This document shows positions 24,659 through 27,735 of a stretch of DNA of 27,735 bases, piece by piece. The translations under genes and the position numbers were made by a program. The notes under the pieces were generated by a model. The model was not told the origin of the DNA. It worked only from the letters and a program-made list of their open reading frames with translations, and made no database searches. The stretch's first letter is position 1, and every line of letters begins with the position of its first letter. The stretch is from positions 1 through 27,735 of the forward strand of contig JAHEMU010000001.1 of NCBI GenBank assembly GCA_024643485.1. Reading direction: 5' to 3'. Source of the DNA: Cytophagales bacterium (GTDB lineage: Bacteria; Bacteroidota; Bacteroidia; Cytophagales; Cyclobacteriaceae).

Positions 24659-24689
24659 TTGAAAATTAATGAAGTAATTTATTCCTTTG
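24659..24689 (+). promoter_or_regulatory. Promoter of the arginine operon
   Basis: TTG (24659-24661) and TTCCTTTG (24682-24689) are separated by 20 bases. The -7 block differs from TAnnTTTG at one position, and the spacing is the Bacteroidota norm. Transcription would begin near 24694-24697, directly at the ATG of the candidate leader peptide. Confidence 0.6.
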
Positions 24690-24697
24690 TATAGAAT

Positions 24698-24763
24698 ATG
24701 AAATTTAGTTACGCCCATATCACAGAATCATTCTGGCCGTTCTATAGGCCCCTGCTGGGGTAA
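24698..24763 (+). CDS. Candidate 21-residue leader peptide of the arginine operon
   Basis: ATG at 24698 opens a 21-codon frame ending in TAA at 24761-24763. It reads MKFSYAHITE then SFWPFYRPLLG. It is rich in aromatic residues and has one Arg codon, AGG, at 24746-24748. The frame lies wholly in the leader before the terminator, and its last codons overlap the 5' arm of the antiterminator stem (24742-24749). The promoter position implies a leaderless or nearly leaderless start. There are no runs of Arg codons as in classical attenuators. Translation is unproven; the frame may be chance. Confidence 0.35.
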   Translation: MKFSYAHITESFWPFYRPLLG

Positions 24764-24799
24764 TTAAATTTTCTTGCTGCCTATGGGGCAGTGTTTTTT
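24723..24799 (+). promoter_or_regulatory. Arginine operon leader: terminator with competing antiterminator
   Basis: Terminator: GCTGCC (24776-24781) pairs with GGCAGT (24787-24792) around TATGG, followed by six T's at 24794-24799. Antiterminator: CTATAGGC (24742-24749) can pair with GCCTATGG (24779-24786), eight pairs with one G-T, taking the 5' arm of the terminator. A second option pairs GCCCC (24748-24752) with GGGGC (24785-24789). A small hairpin CCCC-TGCT-GGGG (24749-24760) overlaps the antiterminator arm, and a 13-base palindrome CAGAA-TCA-TTCTG lies at 24723-24735. The mutually exclusive stems point to control by premature termination. No known riboswitch class was recognised. Confidence 0.6.
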
Positions 24800-24844
24800 C
24801 GTCGTATTATTTTTTTTCAAACTTTATCAATCAATTTAACGCCA

Positions 24845-25498
24845 ATGAAAGTTCAGCTTATGGTGGCGACTAGCAACCATACAGAATTAGCAGAGCAGAT
24901 TGTTGAATTAATTGCAACAGCTGCAAAACTTCGTGGAACGGGGATCGCCCGTCGTGATCCTATGTATATCCGCAAAAAAATGCTCGAAGGAAAGGCAATT
25001 ATTGCCATGGATGGAGAGCAGCCGGTAGGATTTTGCTATATCGAAACCTGGGACAACAAAAAATACGTTGTGAATTCAGGGTTGATTGTACATCCCGATT
25101 ATCGCGGGATTGGTCTCGCTTCAAAAATCAAAGAAGCAGCTTTTAATCTATCTAGGAAAAAATATCCGGGAGTAAAATTATTTGGAATTACCACCAGTTT
25201 AGCGGTGATGAAAATCAACTCTAAATTAGGGTATAAACCAGTTACTTTTTCGGAATTAACACAGGATGAAGCCTTTTGGAAAGGATGTGAAAGCTGTCCA
25301 AATTATGATATTCTCACCCGCAATAATCGAAAAAATTGTATTTGTACAGGAATGTTATACGTGCCGGGAGCGGTGGAAATTAAAAGTAGCGAGCGAAAGA
25401 AAAGAATTGATTTATACTACCGTTGGGTAAAATTGAAACAATTCGGTTTCCTTAAAAAATTTAAAAAATCAAATGAAAAAAGTAGTATTAGCATTTAG
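24845..25498 (+). CDS. GNAT-family acyltransferase heading the arginine operon
   Basis: A 217-residue GNAT protein. The acyl-CoA pyrophosphate loop is in VHPDYRGIGLASKIKEAAF (82-100), preceded by the strand KYVVNSGLIV. A C-terminal stretch has four Cys, C148-x2-C151 and C165-x-C167, that could bind zinc. Start: ATG at 24845; the frame is open from a GTG at 24791, but that lies in the leader terminator. It overlaps argG by 26 bases. Its place before argG, argC and argD, with no argA or argJ in view, suggests that it makes N-acetyl- or N-succinylglutamate, the first step of the pathway; some Bacteroidota use succinylated intermediates. That role is inference. Confidence 0.85.
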   Translation: MKVQLMVATSNHTELAEQIVELIATAAKLRGTGIARRDPMYIRKKMLEGKAIIAMDGEQPVGFCYIETWDNKKYVVNSGLIVHPDYRGIGLASKIKEAAFNLSRKKYPGVKLFGITTSLAVMKINSKLGYKPVTFSELTQDEAFWKGCESCPNYDILTRNNRKNCICTGMLYVPGAVEIKSSERKKRIDLYYRWVKLKQFGFLKKFKKSNEKSSISI

Positions 25499-26654
25499 CG
25501 GAGGATTAGACACCACCTTTTGCGCCATTCATTTAAATAAAAATGAAAAAATGGAGGTGCATACGGCTTTGGTAAATACAGGAGGATTTTCCAAAGAGGA
25601 ACTTGAAGACATCGCCATACGTGCTAAAAAATTAGGGGTGGCGAGCCATGTCACTTTGGATAAAACACAGGATTTCTATCAAGATTGTGTGCGTTATTTG
25701 ATTTTCGGGAATATGCTCAGAAATCATACGTATCCACTTTCAGTAAGTGCCGAACGTATCTTCCAAGCAGTAGCGATTGCCCAGTATGCGAAAGAAATAA
25801 ATGCCGATGCAATTGCTCATGGGAGTACCGGTGCCGGAAACGACCAAGTGAGATTTGACCTGGCTTTTCAGGTATATTATCCTCAAGCTGAAATTATCAC
25901 ACCAATTCGTGATTTGAAGCTCAGCCGACAACAAGAGGTCGATTTTCTTAAAGAAAACGGTATTTCACAATCGTGGGAAAAAGCTAAATACTCTATCAAT
26001 AAAGGCTTGTGGGGCACTTCAGTGGGAGGAGAGGAGACCCTAACCTCAAGGAAGTCACTACCGGAAGAAGCTTTTCCTTCGACACTTCAAAAGAAAGAAA
26101 ATGAAACGATAGAGATAGCGTTTTTAAAGGGTGAACCCGTAGCGCTGAATGGGAAAAAATTAGACCCTGTGGACTTGATTGTTCAACTCAATACTTTGGG
26201 AAGTGCCTTTGCTATTGGCCGAGATGTGCATGTGGGGGATACCATTATAGGAATTAAGGGAAGGGTAGGTTTCGAAGCACCGGCTCCTTTAATTCTGATA
26301 AAAGCACATCAATTACTAGAAAAACATACGATGACCAAATGGCAGCAGTATTGGAAAGATCAATTGTCGAATTGGTATGCCATGCAATTGCACGAAGGGC
26401 AGTATATGGAGCCAGCATTGAGGAACATCGAACAGTTTTTACAAGATACTCAGCAACGGGTAACGGGAAAGGTTTACGTAAGTTTGAAACCGTATAGGTT
26501 CGAACTGGAAGGGATCGAATCGGCCTTTGATTTAATGAAAAGCGAATTTGGGAGTTATGGAGAGATGAATCTGGCTTGGTCTGGTGAGGATGTAAAAGGC
26601 TTTACTAAAATTATAGGAAATTCATCGAAGATTTACCACTCAATTAAAGAATGA
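25473..26654 (+). CDS. argG: Argininosuccinate synthase
   Basis: Joins citrulline and aspartate, using ATP, to give argininosuccinate in the cytosol. The 393-residue protein has the N-type ATP pyrophosphatase P-loop AFSGGLDTTFC (7-17), the AIAHGSTGAGNDQVRFD citrulline/aspartate-binding block, and YSINKGLWGTSVGGEE. The C-terminal region (about 280-393) has SLKPYRFELEGIESAFDL, characteristic of ArgG. It overlaps the GNAT gene by 26 bases and argC by 4, so coupling through the operon is likely. Length is slightly under the 400 typical of the family. Confidence 0.97.
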   Translation: MKKVVLAFSGGLDTTFCAIHLNKNEKMEVHTALVNTGGFSKEELEDIAIRAKKLGVASHVTLDKTQDFYQDCVRYLIFGNMLRNHTYPLSVSAERIFQAVAIAQYAKEINADAIAHGSTGAGNDQVRFDLAFQVYYPQAEIITPIRDLKLSRQQEVDFLKENGISQSWEKAKYSINKGLWGTSVGGEETLTSRKSLPEEAFPSTLQKKENETIEIAFLKGEPVALNGKKLDPVDLIVQLNTLGSAFAIGRDVHVGDTIIGIKGRVGFEAPAPLILIKAHQLLEKHTMTKWQQYWKDQLSNWYAMQLHEGQYMEPALRNIEQFLQDTQQRVTGKVYVSLKPYRFELEGIESAFDLMKSEFGSYGEMNLAWSGEDVKGFTKIIGNSSKIYHSIKE

Positions 26655-27613
26655 AAAAAGTAGGAATTATAGGGGGTGCAGGATATGCTGCTGGTGAATT
26701 ACTGAGGTTGCTTTGTTTTCATCCAGAGGTGGAAATATCCTTTGTTCAAAGCACAAGCCAATTAGGCAAGAAAATATCCGATTTACATCCTGATTTATCC
26801 GATTGGACAGATTTGAGGTTTGTTGATGGACCTACCGAAAAAGTGGATGTCATATTTTTATGTACGGGTCATGGAAAAGCAGAACATTGGGTAAATAAAT
26901 TGGGCGATAAAGCGGCAAAACATCTTATTGATTTAAGTGCTGATTATCGGCTATTGAGAAATGAACGTTGGACATACGGTCTTACAGAATACCACCGAAA
27001 TGAAATTAAAAAGGCCGTGAATATTGCTAATCCTGGTTGTTTTGCAACAGCAATTCAATTAGGGATATTGCCTGCTGTTTCTGAGAAAAACGTAAGCGCT
27101 GAATGGCATGTGCATGCAATTACGGGGTCAACTGGTGCTGGTGCTGGACTATCCGATGCTACACATTTTAGTTGGAGATATTCTAATCTTTCAATCTATA
27201 AACCATTTGAGCATCAACATCTGGCTGAAATAAAAGCGACTTTCGCTGAAGTGAACAAAAAAAATGTTCCACCCATAAATTTCCTACCCTTGAGAGGGAA
27301 TTTTACTCGCGGAATATACTGTTCAATGTACACCGATTATGAAGGCACTCAGAATGATGCCTTAGCGATGTATCAAAAATATTATGCGAAAGATCAATTT
27401 GTTAGCGTAACGGACAGTGATATCGATTTAAAGCAAGTAGTAAATACCAACTTTTGCAAGCTATCAGTTAAGGTAATAGGCGGGAAATTATTAGTAATAA
27501 GTTGTATAGATAATTTAATAAAGGGTGCAGCTGGGCAAGCCATTCAGAATATGAACCTATTAATGGGTTTTTCGGAAGATGCTGGTCTGCGCCTCAAAGC
27601 AATAGGTTTTTGA
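26651..27613 (+). CDS. argC: N-acetyl(or N-succinyl)-gamma-glutamyl-phosphate reductase
   Basis: Reduces N-acyl-glutamyl phosphate to its semialdehyde with NADPH. The 320-residue protein opens with the Rossmann motif VGIIGGAGYAAGELLRLL (4-21), has DLSADYRL (94-101), and the active-site Cys130 in NPGCFATAIQLG. HVHAITGSTGAGAG and the FEHQHLAEI region (with the catalytic His) follow, and then FLPLRGNFTRGIY. Length agrees with the family. Its ATG overlaps the argG stop codon in ATGA. Whether the substrate is acetylated or succinylated cannot be told from this gene. Confidence 0.96.
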   Translation: MKKVGIIGGAGYAAGELLRLLCFHPEVEISFVQSTSQLGKKISDLHPDLSDWTDLRFVDGPTEKVDVIFLCTGHGKAEHWVNKLGDKAAKHLIDLSADYRLLRNERWTYGLTEYHRNEIKKAVNIANPGCFATAIQLGILPAVSEKNVSAEWHVHAITGSTGAGAGLSDATHFSWRYSNLSIYKPFEHQHLAEIKATFAEVNKKNVPPINFLPLRGNFTRGIYCSMYTDYEGTQNDALAMYQKYYAKDQFVSVTDSDIDLKQVVNTNFCKLSVKVIGGKLLVISCIDNLIKGAAGQAIQNMNLLMGFSEDAGLRLKAIGF

Positions 27614-27614
27614 T

Positions 27615-27735
27615 ATGAAATTATTTGAAGTATATCCACTATTTCCTATCGAAATTGTAAGAGGAAAGAATTCCCAGGTATGGGATCAAAATGGAAATGA
27701 ATATCTAGATTTTTACGGTGGTCATGCGGTGATAT
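27615..27735 (+). CDS. argD: Acetylornithine/succinylornithine aminotransferase, 5' end only
   Basis: The first 40 codons of a gene that runs off the right edge. It begins MKLFEVYPLFPIEIVRGKN and continues to VWDQNGNEYLDFYGGHAVI. The WDxxGxxYLDFxGG-x-AV pattern marks class III aminotransferases of the ArgD type, and position straight after argC (one base gap) supports this. The catalytic Lys lies outside the window. Confidence 0.88.
   Translation, partial: MKLFEVYPLFPIEIVRGKNSQVWDQNGNEYLDFYGGHAVI

Noticed and set aside
24791..24844. GTG at 24791 as start of the GNAT gene
   Set aside because: It lies within the leader terminator, and the extra 18 residues are hydrophobic and unlike a GNAT start; the ATG at 24845 begins directly before the first strand.
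1..27735. Search for tRNA, rRNA, CRISPR array, transposase, integrase or phage genes
   Set aside because: No such sequence was recognised by eye; short structured RNAs could still be missed without a covariance search.

Overview
The window looks like chromosomal DNA of a member of the Bacteroidota. Evidence: AT-rich sequence with almost no Shine-Dalgarno sites; many promoters with the TAnnTTTG -7 element of this phylum; a giant surface protein with a type B type IX secretion (gliding-motility associated) C-terminal domain; lipoproteins with short signal peptides ending in a lipobox Cys; and a clade II (Sec-type, 'atypical') nitrous oxide reductase cluster. I cannot name the genus. No tRNA, rRNA, CRISPR array, IS element or prophage gene was seen, and the gene content reads as core plus one respiratory module.

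Layout. 1-3436 (minus): gpsA (3' end cut by the window edge), overlapping a large PlsB/PlsC-like acyltransferase, then an unknown two-TM protein; the first two link glycerol-3-phosphate synthesis to its acylation. 3577-6489 (plus): a 970-residue T9SS-secreted surface protein. 6492-6911 (minus): an Rrf2 regulator with three Cys placed for an Fe-S cluster, divergent from 7013-13884 (plus): the N2O respiration operon, in the order cytochrome c lipoprotein, fasciclin lipoprotein, nosZ, a membrane protein fused to NosL, nosD, nosF, nosY. A dyad lies over the -33 region of the operon promoter, and a nested hairpin with a U-tract separates nosZ from the maturation genes. 13885-15187 (minus): a small lipoprotein and an EamA exporter. 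15188-15503: an AT-rich gap with a 14-bp inverted repeat and the promoter of an orphan six-TM histidine kinase (15504-16838). 16896-18731 (minus): a TIGR02757 protein and a LysM/double-psi-barrel protein. 18871-22198 (plus): an NfeD-type membrane protease, kdsB and a carboxypeptidase-regulatory-like protein, ended by a strong terminator. 22360-24520 (minus): a heptose-kinase-like PfkB protein and a class I aminotransferase. 24659-27735 (plus): an arginine operon (GNAT acyltransferase, argG, argC, argD cut by the window edge) preceded by a leader with a possible 21-codon peptide, a terminator and a competing antiterminator stem.

How the genes work together. In the nos module, the cytochrome and NosZ are both predicted to be lipid-anchored; NosL and NosDFY supply copper for the Cu sites; the Rrf2 protein is the likely NO/redox-sensing switch. 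The arginine operon is probably controlled by premature termination in its leader. The most interesting points for follow-up are the arginine leader, the nested hairpin after nosZ, the membrane-protein/NosL fusion with a possible internal start, and the Rrf2 dyad.
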